35,908 bases of DNA, from contig CAJUEY010000029.1 of assembly GCA_910585825.1 (NCBI GenBank), positions 1 through 35,908 on the forward strand. The letters run 5' to 3'. The notes beneath the pieces were generated by a model. The model was not told the origin of the DNA, did no database searches, and was given only the letters and a program-made list of their open reading frames with translations. The stretch comes from an uncultured Lachnospiraceae bacterium. GTDB lineage: Bacteria; Bacillota; Clostridia; Lachnospirales; Lachnospiraceae. The first letter of the stretch is position 1. Each line of letters starts with the position of its first letter. Positions 23,326-31,780 of this stretch are shown one piece after another. The translations under genes were made by a program, and so were the position numbers.

Positions 23326-25143
23326 TTAGCTTTTTGGAATCCGCAGAATCTGTCCAATGTTGATCAGAGTGCCGGTCAGATGATTCAGGTTTTGAATGGC
23401 CGCTACGGTTGTGTTGTATTTTCCGGCAATCGCCCAGAGAGTATCGCCGGGCAGAACAGTGTATTCTATGTAAGATTCTGTTTGAGAAACCGGTATATTT
23501 AAAACCTGGCCGATATTGATTCTGTCACTTTTCAGCCCGTTTAAATTTTTTATGGCATCTACGGTTGTGCCGTATCTTCTGGCAATGTCCCACAGCGTAT
23601 CTCCTGGTTGGACGATATATTGGATGGTTCCGGGTTCCGGTTTGGGTACAGGTACATTTTGGTCAATTCCAAGATAAACGTCATACAGCTTTTTCCATGT
23701 CTGTACGCCTACAATACCGTCGGCATTTAACCGCATCATCTGTTGGAATGCCATAACCGCCTGTGTTGTGCCGCTTCCGAAAATACCGTCTTGTGCAAGA
23801 GAGGGAATGCCGGGATAATATTCGGAAATGACATTTAAAAGATACTGCAGAGTAATGACGTCCTGTCCTCTGGAGCCCTGACGGAGAACAGAGCCAGGCG
23901 GCACGGTTCCGATGCCGAGGGTATCTCCTTCGCCGTTTAATTCTGCAAGCTTTGTAACTGCGGCATAGATGCTTGATATTTTATACCAGGTGCTTTTTCC
24001 TACGATTCCGTCAGAGGTCAAATTGAAAATGCTTTGAAATTTTTTGACGGCGGCGGTTGTGGTGTTTCCGAAGTAGCCTGATTCGTCTGTAATAGCAGGA
24101 ATGGCAGGATAATTTTTTCGTATTCTGTTCAGATAAGTTTGAATTGTCTGAATATCTAATCCTCTGCTGCCGGATTTCAATGCTGTGCCGGGATAAGAAG
24201 AGAGAACGCCGGTGATAATATTGGTTTCTGCGATTTCAATGTCATTTGGATAATAGGAACGCAGAATTTGAAGAGGCGTTTTTCCCTGATTTGCCAAGGT
24301 TACGGTTCCCCATTGGGACAATCCCTGGCAGGTTGCCGTGGTACCGTTGCAGAATGAGGTAAAATAGGGATTATTCTGTCCCTTTCTGCGGACATATTCA
24401 TTGAAAATTTCATCTACGATCCGGCTGATGGATTCATAAATGGGCCGCCCCTGTACAAAATACTGGTCATAAGCAGTGCTATTTGTAATATCAAAAGAAT
24501 AACCTTTGCTGCGGTACCATTCGGTATATACCCGATTTAATGCAAATGTGATAATGGCATAAATATTTGCCCGCAGTGCAGCATCCGGCCAGGTGGGATA
24601 GATTTCACTGCTGGCTGCATTTTTTATATAGTCCGAAAAGGATACGGATACGTTTGCCGCAGAAGAAGACGGGGAGCCAAGATGTACGGTAATGGGATTT
24701 GGGATTACGACTTGCCGTAGTACATAGGTGCTGCCGGAGGGTCCTTCCTGGCTGCGGGGCGCTGCCATAGCGACAGCAGGTTTTCCGATATAAATTTCTG
24801 TCACTGAAGGTGTGCGCTGCATGTCTTCCATGGGAAGAAGAGCAAGAGGCAGAATTGCCGTTTCTCCTTCGTAAATGGGGATATCTGAGACAGAAAGTGT
24901 CTGAAAGCCTGATTTTTGTGCAGTGACAAAATAGCTGATATAGGGTGTTTCGGTATAATAGGGATTTTGGGAGAAATCTCTGCTGATCGTTTCTAACGGG
25001 ACTTTTGCTGTTTCTCCGCTTTCGTCGGTTGTCAGTTCGTAGACAAGGTTTCCGAGTTGATCCAGGATGCGGATTTTTACATCGCTTAAAGGAAGGGCAT
25101 CCTGGGCTGTTCTTGCCTGTAGGATGATGTAACCAATTGCCAT
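23326..25143 (-). CDS. Sporulation-type cell-wall protein (SpoIID-like, two PG-binding, two LysM domains)
   Basis: A 605-residue protein without a signal peptide, as is usual for mother-cell spore-coat or cortex proteins. Order: a carboxypeptidase-regulatory-like beta domain (1-100); a linker; a SpoIID-like region (about 180-310: YPTWPDAALRANIYAI...CNGTTATCQGLSQWGTVTLA); two peptidoglycan-binding type 1 domains (about 320-388 and 417-484, each with GSRGxDVxTLQ-like starts and DGIVGxxTW); and two LysM domains (about 507-551 and 560-603, xYxVxPGDTLWxIA). The combination suggests binding and remodelling of cortex peptidoglycan. AAAAGGAG precedes the ATG. A sigma-K-like promoter lies upstream. 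Catalytic activity of the SpoIID-like part is not demonstrable here. Confidence 0.8.
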   Translation of the reverse strand: MAIGYIILQARTAQDALPLSDVKIRILDQLGNLVYELTTDESGETAKVPLETISRDFSQNPYYTETPYISYFVTAQKSGFQTLSVSDIPIYEGETAILPLALLPMEDMQRTPSVTEIYIGKPAVAMAAPRSQEGPSGSTYVLRQVVIPNPITVHLGSPSSSAANVSVSFSDYIKNAASSEIYPTWPDAALRANIYAIITFALNRVYTEWYRSKGYSFDITNSTAYDQYFVQGRPIYESISRIVDEIFNEYVRRKGQNNPYFTSFCNGTTATCQGLSQWGTVTLANQGKTPLQILRSYYPNDIEIAETNIITGVLSSYPGTALKSGSRGLDIQTIQTYLNRIRKNYPAIPAITDESGYFGNTTTAAVKKFQSIFNLTSDGIVGKSTWYKISSIYAAVTKLAELNGEGDTLGIGTVPPGSVLRQGSRGQDVITLQYLLNVISEYYPGIPSLAQDGIFGSGTTQAVMAFQQMMRLNADGIVGVQTWKKLYDVYLGIDQNVPVPKPEPGTIQYIVQPGDTLWDIARRYGTTVDAIKNLNGLKSDRINIGQVLNIPVSQTESYIEYTVLPGDTLWAIAGKYNTTVAAIQNLNHLTGTLINIGQILRIPKS

Positions 25144-25169
25144 GGCAATGCTCCTTTTTTTGTTCTATA

Positions 25170-25196
25170 TAATTTATGAAGGAGAGGGGAGATGGT
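25170..25196 (-). promoter_or_regulatory. Possible sigma-K promoter of the wall protein gene
   Basis: On the minus strand CATAAATTA (25170-25178) fits CATANNNTA, with AC (25195-25196) 16 bases upstream. This matches the mother-cell sigma-K pattern. A sigma-E promoter is the alternative (CATAAATT against CATACANT). Confidence 0.4.
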
Positions 25197-25226
25197 GACA
25201 ATAAAAACCGTGCGCTTTTTTCAAAT

Positions 25227-25243
25227 TTTACAAAACATTTACA
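25227..25243 (+). promoter_or_regulatory. Direct repeat box upstream of the response regulator
   Basis: TTTACAAAACATTTACA contains two TTTACA units with an 11-base period, the geometry recognised by OmpR/PhoB-type regulators and close to the Bacillus PhoP box. A TATAAT lies downstream at 25272-25277 without a good -35, as expected for an activated promoter. Confidence 0.6.
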
Positions 25244-25346
25244 AAATCCTATTGATTTTAATTTGTTCATTTATAATAATAAATACAGTAAAAATCAGCA
25301 ACAGTTTGGCTGAAGGCAAAACTGCTGCAAAATTACGGAGACTGTC

Positions 25347-26012
25347 ATGAAAAAAATACTTGTAATCGAAGATGAAACTGCAATTAATGATTTAATCTGT
25401 ATGAATTTGGAAATCGCAGGCTATGAGCCGGCGGCATTTTTTGACGGAGCAGAATTTAGCCGTCATTTAAAAGAAACGGATGATTATGATCTGGCTCTGC
25501 TTGACATTATGCTTCCCGGCAAAGACGGATTTGAATTGCTGGAGGAGTTAAAAGCCCATAAGATCCCAGTGATTTATCTGACGGCAAAAGGAGATTTGTC
25601 CAGCAAAGTGAAAGGGTTAAAGAGCGGAGCGGAAGACTACATTGTAAAGCCTTTTGAGATGCTGGAGCTTCTTGTCCGCATGGATAATGTGCTCAAACGT
25701 TATGGCAGAGAAGAGCCGGAGGAAATACACATTAAAGATGTCGTCATTCATGAAAAAAAGAGAATGGTGACAAAAAACGGTGTGGAAATTTCTCTGCAGC
25801 CTATGGAATATGACTGTCTGCTGGTGTTCTGGAAATACAGAAACAGGGTTATGACAAGGGATCAGCTTTTAAATCTGCTTTGGGGCGTGGATTTTGAGGG
25901 AGAAAGCCGGACAATTGACGTGCATGTAGCAAATATCCGTAAAAAACTGGATTTTTTTGACGTCATTATTACAGTGCCGAGAGTCGGATACCGTATGGAG
26001 GTTTCGGAATGA
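25347..26012 (+). CDS. OmpR/PhoB-family response regulator
   Basis: A 221-residue two-domain transcription factor. The receiver domain (1-118) has the acidic pocket E8-D9-E10, the phosphoacceptor D53 in LLDIMLPGKDG, T79 and K101 in VKPFE. The winged-helix domain (about 125-220) has the typical RDQLLNLLWG and RTIDVHVANIRKKL recognition-helix segments. A GGAG site precedes the ATG. The gene overlaps the sensor kinase start by four bases (ATGA), so the two are translationally coupled. The repeat upstream, also found before 27466, suggests autoregulation and control of the downstream ABC operon. Confidence 0.95.
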   Translation: MKKILVIEDETAINDLICMNLEIAGYEPAAFFDGAEFSRHLKETDDYDLALLDIMLPGKDGFELLEELKAHKIPVIYLTAKGDLSSKVKGLKSGAEDYIVKPFEMLELLVRMDNVLKRYGREEPEEIHIKDVVIHEKKRMVTKNGVEISLQPMEYDCLLVFWKYRNRVMTRDQLLNLLWGVDFEGESRTIDVHVANIRKKLDFFDVIITVPRVGYRMEVSE

Positions 26013-27265
26013 ACATGATAAAGAAAATAGCCTTAACTGCGTCAATTCTGTTATTTGTATTGGCGCAGATTTTTTCGTTTTATGTGATATATATCAGTCA
26101 TCAGGAGAAAATCGGTCTGCTTCAGGAAAAAGAGGGAAAATTTTTTTCTGAGGCGGTGAGAAGGGGCTTGATTGAACTGCAGAGTGTAGATAAAGAAATT
26201 GGCGGAAAAGATTATGTGATTACCTTTTGTTTCCGAAAAAATCTGATGCAGAACACAGCTTTGTATAAAGGAACCGTGGAGATGTTTAATAACAGTCCCT
26301 ATGAATTTGACGTAAATCATACGGATTGGGAAAAGCAAGGATATCCCACGGCTTCTGTGACAGAAAAGATCAACGGACGGCATTTGCTGATATTTTATCT
26401 GCAAGAGGAGCTGACAGAAACTGATAGGGATCAGAACGGAAAAGATATGTATCATTTCTACTATGCACTGGATATTACTTCTTTTTATGAGAAAAGCTTT
26501 TCGCTTATTGTGAAAGAACTTATCCTTTCCTTTTTTTCATCTGTGGGAATGGCGGTTCTTTTGACTTATCTGATAAAAAAAATTACAAAGCCCCTTCAGG
26601 CTGTCAATGAAACGCAGCGACAGTTAATCGGCAGCATGTCACATGAATTAAAGACGCCTTTGACGGCGATCAAAGGTTATTCGGAGACGCTGCTTGGGGT
26701 AAAGCTGTCAGAAGAACAGAAGGAAAAAGCGCTTTTATATATCAATCGGGAAAGTGGAAGGCTTTCCCGGCTTTCGGAAAAAATGATGGAGCTGACAAGG
26801 CTTTATGAGCCGGAATGCAGTATTATGCTGACGGAAGTTTCAGTGGAAACCCTTTTTAAAACAGTAGAAGAGAGCATAAATCACAGGCTTTTGGAAAAGA
26901 AAATGACGCTTGTGTTTGAGGGAGACTATCAGGAAAAGATAAAAAAAATGGATGAAGATTTGATGACCAGTTTTTTCATTAATCTGATCAATAACAGTAT
27001 TATGGCATCGGATGAGGGCAGCCGGATTTTTATGGGTGCGGATGAACATTCCCTTTGGGTGCGGGATGAGGGCAGCGGCATTCCGCCGGAGGAAGTGGAT
27101 AAGGTCAGGAAGGCGTTTTACCGGGTGGACAAATCCCGTTCCAGAAAAAGCGGAAACATGGGACTTGGACTTGCATTGTGTGAACAGATTGCGGTTGTGC
27201 ATCATGGGAAAATGGAGATTGAAAGCAAAGTGGGGAAAGGGACGAAAATTCTGATTAGGCTTTAG
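26009..27265 (+). CDS. Sensor histidine kinase
   Basis: A 418-residue membrane kinase. The first membrane segment is at about 5-26, an extracytoplasmic sensor of about 130 residues follows, and the second segment lies at about 165-190. There is little or no HAMP or PAS region before the dimerisation domain. The phosphoacceptor is H212 in GSMSHELKTPLTAIKGYSE. The ATPase domain shows an N box near 325-329 (NLINNS), a G1 box VRDEGSGIP and a G2 box GNMGLGLALCEQ. The sensor domain is unfamiliar, so the signal is unknown. Partner of the regulator encoded just upstream. Confidence 0.94.
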   Translation: MNMIKKIALTASILLFVLAQIFSFYVIYISHQEKIGLLQEKEGKFFSEAVRRGLIELQSVDKEIGGKDYVITFCFRKNLMQNTALYKGTVEMFNNSPYEFDVNHTDWEKQGYPTASVTEKINGRHLLIFYLQEELTETDRDQNGKDMYHFYYALDITSFYEKSFSLIVKELILSFFSSVGMAVLLTYLIKKITKPLQAVNETQRQLIGSMSHELKTPLTAIKGYSETLLGVKLSEEQKEKALLYINRESGRLSRLSEKMMELTRLYEPECSIMLTEVSVETLFKTVEESINHRLLEKKMTLVFEGDYQEKIKKMDEDLMTSFFINLINNSIMASDEGSRIFMGADEHSLWVRDEGSGIPPEEVDKVRKAFYRVDKSRSRKSGNMGLGLALCEQIAVVHHGKMEIESKVGKGTKILIRL

Positions 27266-27278
27266 ATTGAAATCTAAA
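27261..27278. repeat. Palindrome over the kinase stop codon
   Basis: TTTAGATT-GA-AATCTAAA is a perfect inverted repeat with a two-base centre that covers the TAG stop. It is too AT-rich and lacks the T-tract for a good terminator. Its role is unknown. Confidence 0.35.
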
Positions 27279-27321
27279 CATTTGAATCCTGTGTTCTTTT
27301 TTATTTTCATGTATGGGATTC

Positions 27322-27338
27322 TTTACAAAACGTTTACA
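27322..27338 (+). promoter_or_regulatory. Direct repeat box upstream of the lipoprotein-ABC operon
   Basis: TTTACAAAACGTTTACA differs by one base from the box at 25227-25243 and keeps the same 11-base period. A possible -10, TAAAAT, lies at 27370-27375. Confidence 0.6.
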
Positions 27339-27465
27339 GTCAAATGAGGATTTGCAAAAAATATTTCTTTAAAATAATCCTTAAAGGATGCCTGTTTGCC
27401 ATAGGGCAATGATAAGGAAATTCAAAAGGCATCGGAACAAAAGGAAGAAGCGACAGGAGGATATG

Positions 27466-28968
27466 ATGAAGAAAAAAATAATTGCGGTTTTTGTATGTTT
27501 TGGCATGGGATGTATGATTCTTTCCGGCTGTGAAAAAACACCGGAAGAGACAATTGTAAGAGAAAAAGGCGCAGACAGCATTAAGCAGTATGAAAGCGGA
27601 GAAAATGCGGAAGGCACACTGGCAAAAAGTCTTGGGGTGCCGGAGCATTATAAAAATGAAAGTGTTTACGAGGATGGAAAGCTTGTCATTGATACGGATG
27701 CAGATATTTATGTGCCAAAAGTGGATTCGGTGGATACTTATGCCGTATCTGCAAAAGAAGCGAATCAGGATTTGATTGATATGGTGACCAAAGCGTTTTT
27801 TGAGGGAGATAAGATTTATCAGGGCACCAGCTATTACATCGAAACAAAAAAAGATATCCAAAACAAGATTACAACACTGAAAAAGTATAAAGCAGAAGGC
27901 AATTTTGATCCTTATGAATACGGAAAAGATGAGAACGGAAACCTGCAGTTTGATCTGGAGGGATTAATTGCAAGATATGAAGAGGAATTAAAGACGGCTC
28001 CCGATGAACGGGAAAAGGAAGAGGTGACGCCCGCTCTGAATTTGGAATGCTGGTATGGAAAAGGGGAAGAGCGGACCAAGGAGATTGATGTGGATCATTT
28101 TTCCGGAGTAGCGGAAACAGAAAACGGCATTTATGATTATGAGATTAGCTATCAGTTGAAACCGGATATCAACTTTGTGATTTCCAAAAGCAAAGATGAT
28201 TTGCTGGCAGATCCGATGGAGTTTTCCTACTGGACAGAAGGGGAGTTCATTTTAGATGGAGAAAGCGAAAATTACATTCCGGAAGAAACTATAAAGGAGA
28301 TGCTGGGCATTTCCTATGAAGATGCGAAAAAGATTGCAGAAGAAACAGTAGAAAATCTGGGAATGTCTCTTTCCCTTTCCCATTGGGATTACAGTGTGTT
28401 CTGTCATGGAGAAGGCGGGGCGAGCGAGGATCGTATGCTGGATGCCGGATATTTGTTTGCTTTTTCCAGAGAGCTGGGCGGCGTGCCGGTTACGCATGAA
28501 ATATCTTTGGGAGGAGGTCTTGAGGATATGGACAGTACGCTTGTGCCATGGAGTTACGAGCGCTGCGTTGTGATTGTGGGAGATGACGGAATTCAGAAAT
28601 TTGAGCTGTACAATCCCTATGACGTTGGAGAAATTCAGACAGAGAATGTAAAACTGATGGACTTTGAAAGTATCATAAAAATTTACGAGCAGATGATGGA
28701 AGTATCCAATGCGGATATTGTAAATTACGAGGCGAAACGGACTTATCATATCCGAAATATTAAGTTTGGCTATACCAGAATTTATGATCCTTCGTCGGAT
28801 AATGATGCAGGGCTCCTCGTTCCGGTATGGGATTTTTTTGGAGGATTTGATGCGACAGATTTAGATGGAAATTTTTCGCATAAAAATTCCGGAGAGCTTT
28901 CGACGCAGAGTTTTATGACAATTAATGCCATAGACGGATCCGTGATTGACAGAAGTCTTGGATACTGA
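27466..28968 (+). CDS. Large lipoprotein, possibly DUF6034-like
   Basis: A 500-residue surface lipoprotein. The lipobox LSGC places the lipidated Cys at residue 22, followed by EKTPEETIVREKGADSIKQYESG, a sequence reminiscent of Lachnospiraceae lipoproteins annotated DUF6034; this match is from memory. The rest is acidic and soluble, and the C-terminus has the repeated-looking FGYTRIYDP...LVPVWDFFG...MTINAIDGSVIDRSLGY. Longer frames begin at 27388 and 27463, but CAGGAGG at 27454-27460 best suits the ATG at 27466. It is the first gene of the block downstream of the two-component system and is preceded by the regulator-type repeat. The function is unknown; ligand sensing or delivery to the ABC transporter is inferred. 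Confidence 0.75.
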   Translation: MKKKIIAVFVCFGMGCMILSGCEKTPEETIVREKGADSIKQYESGENAEGTLAKSLGVPEHYKNESVYEDGKLVIDTDADIYVPKVDSVDTYAVSAKEANQDLIDMVTKAFFEGDKIYQGTSYYIETKKDIQNKITTLKKYKAEGNFDPYEYGKDENGNLQFDLEGLIARYEEELKTAPDEREKEEVTPALNLECWYGKGEERTKEIDVDHFSGVAETENGIYDYEISYQLKPDINFVISKSKDDLLADPMEFSYWTEGEFILDGESENYIPEETIKEMLGISYEDAKKIAEETVENLGMSLSLSHWDYSVFCHGEGGASEDRMLDAGYLFAFSRELGGVPVTHEISLGGGLEDMDSTLVPWSYERCVVIVGDDGIQKFELYNPYDVGEIQTENVKLMDFESIIKIYEQMMEVSNADIVNYEAKRTYHIRNIKFGYTRIYDPSSDNDAGLLVPVWDFFGGFDATDLDGNFSHKNSGELSTQSFMTINAIDGSVIDRSLGY

Positions 28969-28981
28969 AAAGGGAGGTTTA

Positions 28982-29521
28982 ATGAGGAAAAAAACAGTTT
29001 TAGCGGTGATGTGCGTCTGTGCAGTTCTTTTTTCCGGCTGTGAAAAGACGCCGGAAAATGTAATAGTACGGGAAAAAGGAAAACAGAGCATTCAAAAATA
29101 TGAAAGCGGAGAATCTGCCGGGGGAAGTCTTGCAGAACAATTAGAGGCGCCGCAGCATTACAGCAATTTGGTTTCTTATGAAATCGGAGATGTGCAGACG
29201 GAGCATGTGAAACTGATGGATTTTGACAGTGTTATAAATATTTATGAACAGATGATGGAGATTTCCAATGCAGACCTTACAGAATGGGAGAAGATCAGAA
29301 CCTATCATATCCGGAAAATTACATTTGGTTATACCAGAATTTACAATCCTGAGGCAGACAGCACATCCGGCATTCTTGTTCCGGTATGGGATTTTTTTGG
29401 AGAATTTGATTCGGAAACGGATGAGGAAACAGAAAAAAGATCAGGGGAGCATTCCGTCAGAAGCATGATGACAATCAATGCCATAGACGGAAGTCTGATA
29501 GACAGGGAATTGGGGTATTAG
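28982..29521 (+). CDS. Short paralogue of the upstream lipoprotein with an internal deletion
   Basis: A 179-residue lipoprotein (lipobox FSGC). Its first 65 or so residues (CEKTPENVIVREKGKQSIQKYESGESAGG) match the start of the preceding lipoprotein, and the remainder (IGDVQTEHVKLMDFDSVINIYEQMMEISNAD...FGYTRIYNP...LVPVWDFFG...NAIDGSLIDRELGY) matches its last 115 residues from about 387 on. About 320 middle residues are absent, and the junction is in frame. GGGAGG lies five bases before the ATG. The reading frame is intact and conserved, so this is likely a functional short form rather than a pseudogene. Confidence 0.75.
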   Translation: MRKKTVLAVMCVCAVLFSGCEKTPENVIVREKGKQSIQKYESGESAGGSLAEQLEAPQHYSNLVSYEIGDVQTEHVKLMDFDSVINIYEQMMEISNADLTEWEKIRTYHIRKITFGYTRIYNPEADSTSGILVPVWDFFGEFDSETDEETEKRSGEHSVRSMMTINAIDGSLIDRELGY

Positions 29522-29524
29522 AGT

Positions 29525-30409
29525 ATGAAACAGATATTTGCTGTGCTACGGTGGAATTTTCTGGGATTTTATAAAAATCCCAGAATTATCATCACCTTTT
29601 TGTTCGCGTTCATTCTCTGCTTTTTTCTAAGCGACCGGGCGATGATGGTGGCAGACTATTACGATGCCCCTATGCAGGCGTTTGAGCCGTTTATCTGGAC
29701 ATTCGGGGATGCCGGGTCGATCCTTTTGTGTGCATTGCTTTTGATACTTTTGTTTATTGATCTGCCGAAATTAAGTCCCTTTACGCCCTATATGCTGCTC
29801 CGGATGAAAAAGCGGCAGTGGCTTTTGGCACAGTTTTTCTATATCTTTTTTGTTACGATATTATATATGCTGTATGTTTTCTGCGTCACGGGACTTCTTT
29901 GTATGCGGAAAACCTATATTGGAAATATCTGGAGCAAAACGGCGGCGCTGCTTGCTTATTCGAATATGGGGAGAGCGCTTTCGGTGCCTTCTACAGTAAA
30001 AGTTATGGAAAGCACAAGTCCTGTGGAATGCAGCCTGCAGATTATGCTGCTGTTGGTCTGCTATGCGCTTACATTGAGCTTTCTGATGTTGTTTTTCCAA
30101 ATGAAAATCGGAAAACAAGCGGCAATTGCCGCAGGACTTTCCTATAGTTTGTTTGGATTTTTGCTGGATCCGGAAGTGCTGGCTGACATCCTGCATAAGG
30201 AGGATTATCAGATGTTTCTGATGCGGAGAATTACAGGCTGGATCAGTCCTTTGAACCATGCAACCTATGGGATGCATGATTTCGGCTATGATGTGCTGCC
30301 CTCTATTGGACAGTCTTGTCTGGTGTTTCTTGGAATTCTTCTGGTTTTGGAAACGCTTTCATTTTGGACGTTAAAAAAATACAATTTCAGTTCGTTTACA
30401 GGAGAATAA
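29525..30409 (+). CDS. ABC-2-like membrane permease (first)
   Basis: A 294-residue membrane protein with about six or seven hydrophobic segments, starting with RWNFLGFYKNPRIIITFLFAFILCFFLSD near the N-terminus. This topology resembles ABC-2 type exporter permeases. Sequence motifs are weak. The assignment leans on the next permease gene and the ATPase two genes downstream. It begins three bases after the short lipoprotein stop, so it is tightly coupled. Confidence 0.7.
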   Translation: MKQIFAVLRWNFLGFYKNPRIIITFLFAFILCFFLSDRAMMVADYYDAPMQAFEPFIWTFGDAGSILLCALLLILLFIDLPKLSPFTPYMLLRMKKRQWLLAQFFYIFFVTILYMLYVFCVTGLLCMRKTYIGNIWSKTAALLAYSNMGRALSVPSTVKVMESTSPVECSLQIMLLLVCYALTLSFLMLFFQMKIGKQAAIAAGLSYSLFGFLLDPEVLADILHKEDYQMFLMRRITGWISPLNHATYGMHDFGYDVLPSIGQSCLVFLGILLVLETLSFWTLKKYNFSSFTGE

Positions 30410-30412
30410 GCT

Positions 30413-31129
30413 ATGGGAGAAATAGGAAAAGAAAAAAGCCTGTGGCTTTTATCTGCTTTTTGTTTTGCGGCAATGACAGCTGCCGTTCCTTTTTCCAAAA
30501 TGGAGCTGCCTCTTAGGGCGGGAACCTTTTTACAGTATTACAAAACGGCGCTTTCTTCCCGGGGAATTTTGTTCCTCATTCCGATTATATCAGTGCTTCC
30601 GGCAGGAGCTTCCTATGTAAAAGAAACTTCAAATGGGTTTTTGAAACTATATATTATAAGAATCAGCCGGATGGATTATATCAAGAGAAAAATTTTACTG
30701 GTTTACGCGGGAGGATTTCTGCCTTTTTTCGTGGCTGGGGTTTTGTCGTTTTTGTTTCACTTTCTGCTATTTTATCCATTGGAGCTGAAGGGTGTAATTG
30801 AAAAAGAGGGAGTTTTGGAAGTCCTGTTTTTATTGTCTCGCATTTGTCTTGTGGGAGGAATTATGGCGGAAATTTCAGGAGTATTTGCAGCCGTTTTTCG
30901 GAATTATTATATGGCGTATGGACTGCCTTTTGTCTGTTATTATCTTTTGATCATTCTGAAAGACCGATATCTGCCGGATTTGTATGCGATGTATCCTGGA
31001 GAATGGATTGTGCCGCAGCAGGACTGGGGGACAAATGGAATGGGAATATGGATGTTTTTTTTCGTATTTTCTGTGGGTGTGTGTTTGCTGCATGGACTGC
31101 TGCTTTACCACCGGTTAAAGGAGATATAA
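30413..31129 (+). CDS. ABC-2-like membrane permease (second)
   Basis: A 238-residue membrane protein with about six hydrophobic segments. The extracytoplasmic or loop segment FKLYIIRISRMDYIKRKILLVY-like (around 75-100) resembles the coupling-helix region of ABC-2 permeases. It starts three bases after the first permease, with AGGAG eight bases upstream. Together with the first permease it would form a heterodimeric channel served by the ATPase encoded next. Confidence 0.7.
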   Translation: MGEIGKEKSLWLLSAFCFAAMTAAVPFSKMELPLRAGTFLQYYKTALSSRGILFLIPIISVLPAGASYVKETSNGFLKLYIIRISRMDYIKRKILLVYAGGFLPFFVAGVLSFLFHFLLFYPLELKGVIEKEGVLEVLFLLSRICLVGGIMAEISGVFAAVFRNYYMAYGLPFVCYYLLIILKDRYLPDLYAMYPGEWIVPQQDWGTNGMGIWMFFFVFSVGVCLLHGLLLYHRLKEI

Positions 31130-31144
31130 GGATAGGAGAAAGAA

Positions 31145-31780
31145 ATGGAATATGTGGAAATTTGCCATGTAACAAAAAAATTCGGAGACGACACTGTGCT
31201 TTGCGATATTCACATTACCATGAAAAAGGGAAAAGTCTACGGAATTTCCGGGAACAATGGCTCCGGAAAAACAGTGTTGATGAAATGTATCTGCGGATTT
31301 CTTCCGGTAACGACAGGAAAAATCCGTGTAGGAGAAAAAGTAATCGGAACGGAAATTGATTTTCCGGAAAGCATTGGCGTTATTATAGAGACGCCGGGAT
31401 TTCTGACAAATCTGACCGGAATGCGGAATCTGGAAATTTTAGCCGGGCTTCGGGGAAACATTTCCAAGAATGAAATCCGCTCTGCCATAAGAAAAGCGGG
31501 ATTAGATCCGGATTTAAAAAAATCTGTTGCAAAATATTCTCTGGGCATGCGTCAGCGTCTGGGCATCGCCCAGGCGATTATGGAAGATCCGGAGTTTCTG
31601 ATTTTGGATGAACCATTTAACGGATTGGATAAACATGGAGTAGCAGATATCCGGGATTTGATTCTGGAATTGAAAAAGCAGGAGAAGACGATTCTTCTGG
31701 CCAGCCATAACAGTGAGGACATCCGAATTTTGTGCGACAAGGTTTTTGAAATGGACGGAGGGAGGATAAAAGAGCTATGA
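31145..31780 (+). CDS. ABC transporter ATP-binding protein
   Basis: A 211-residue nucleotide-binding subunit. Walker A is GNNGSGKT (about 36-43), the signature is YSLGMRQRLG (about 133-142), Walker B is FLILDEPFNGLD (about 153-164) and the switch histidine is in LLASHN (about 187-192). It is a compact exporter-type ATPase similar to those of ABC-2 drug or lantibiotic-immunity systems. AGGAG lies seven bases before the ATG. Its stop overlaps the next gene's start (ATGA). Confidence 0.94.
   Translation: MEYVEICHVTKKFGDDTVLCDIHITMKKGKVYGISGNNGSGKTVLMKCICGFLPVTTGKIRVGEKVIGTEIDFPESIGVIIETPGFLTNLTGMRNLEILAGLRGNISKNEIRSAIRKAGLDPDLKKSVAKYSLGMRQRLGIAQAIMEDPEFLILDEPFNGLDKHGVADIRDLILELKKQEKTILLASHNSEDIRILCDKVFEMDGGRIKEL

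Noticed and set aside
25347..27265. Assignment of the two-component system as PhoP-PhoR because of the PhoP-like boxes
   Set aside because: The kinase lacks the PAS region of PhoR and no phosphate genes are nearby. Similar boxes are used by many OmpR-type regulators.
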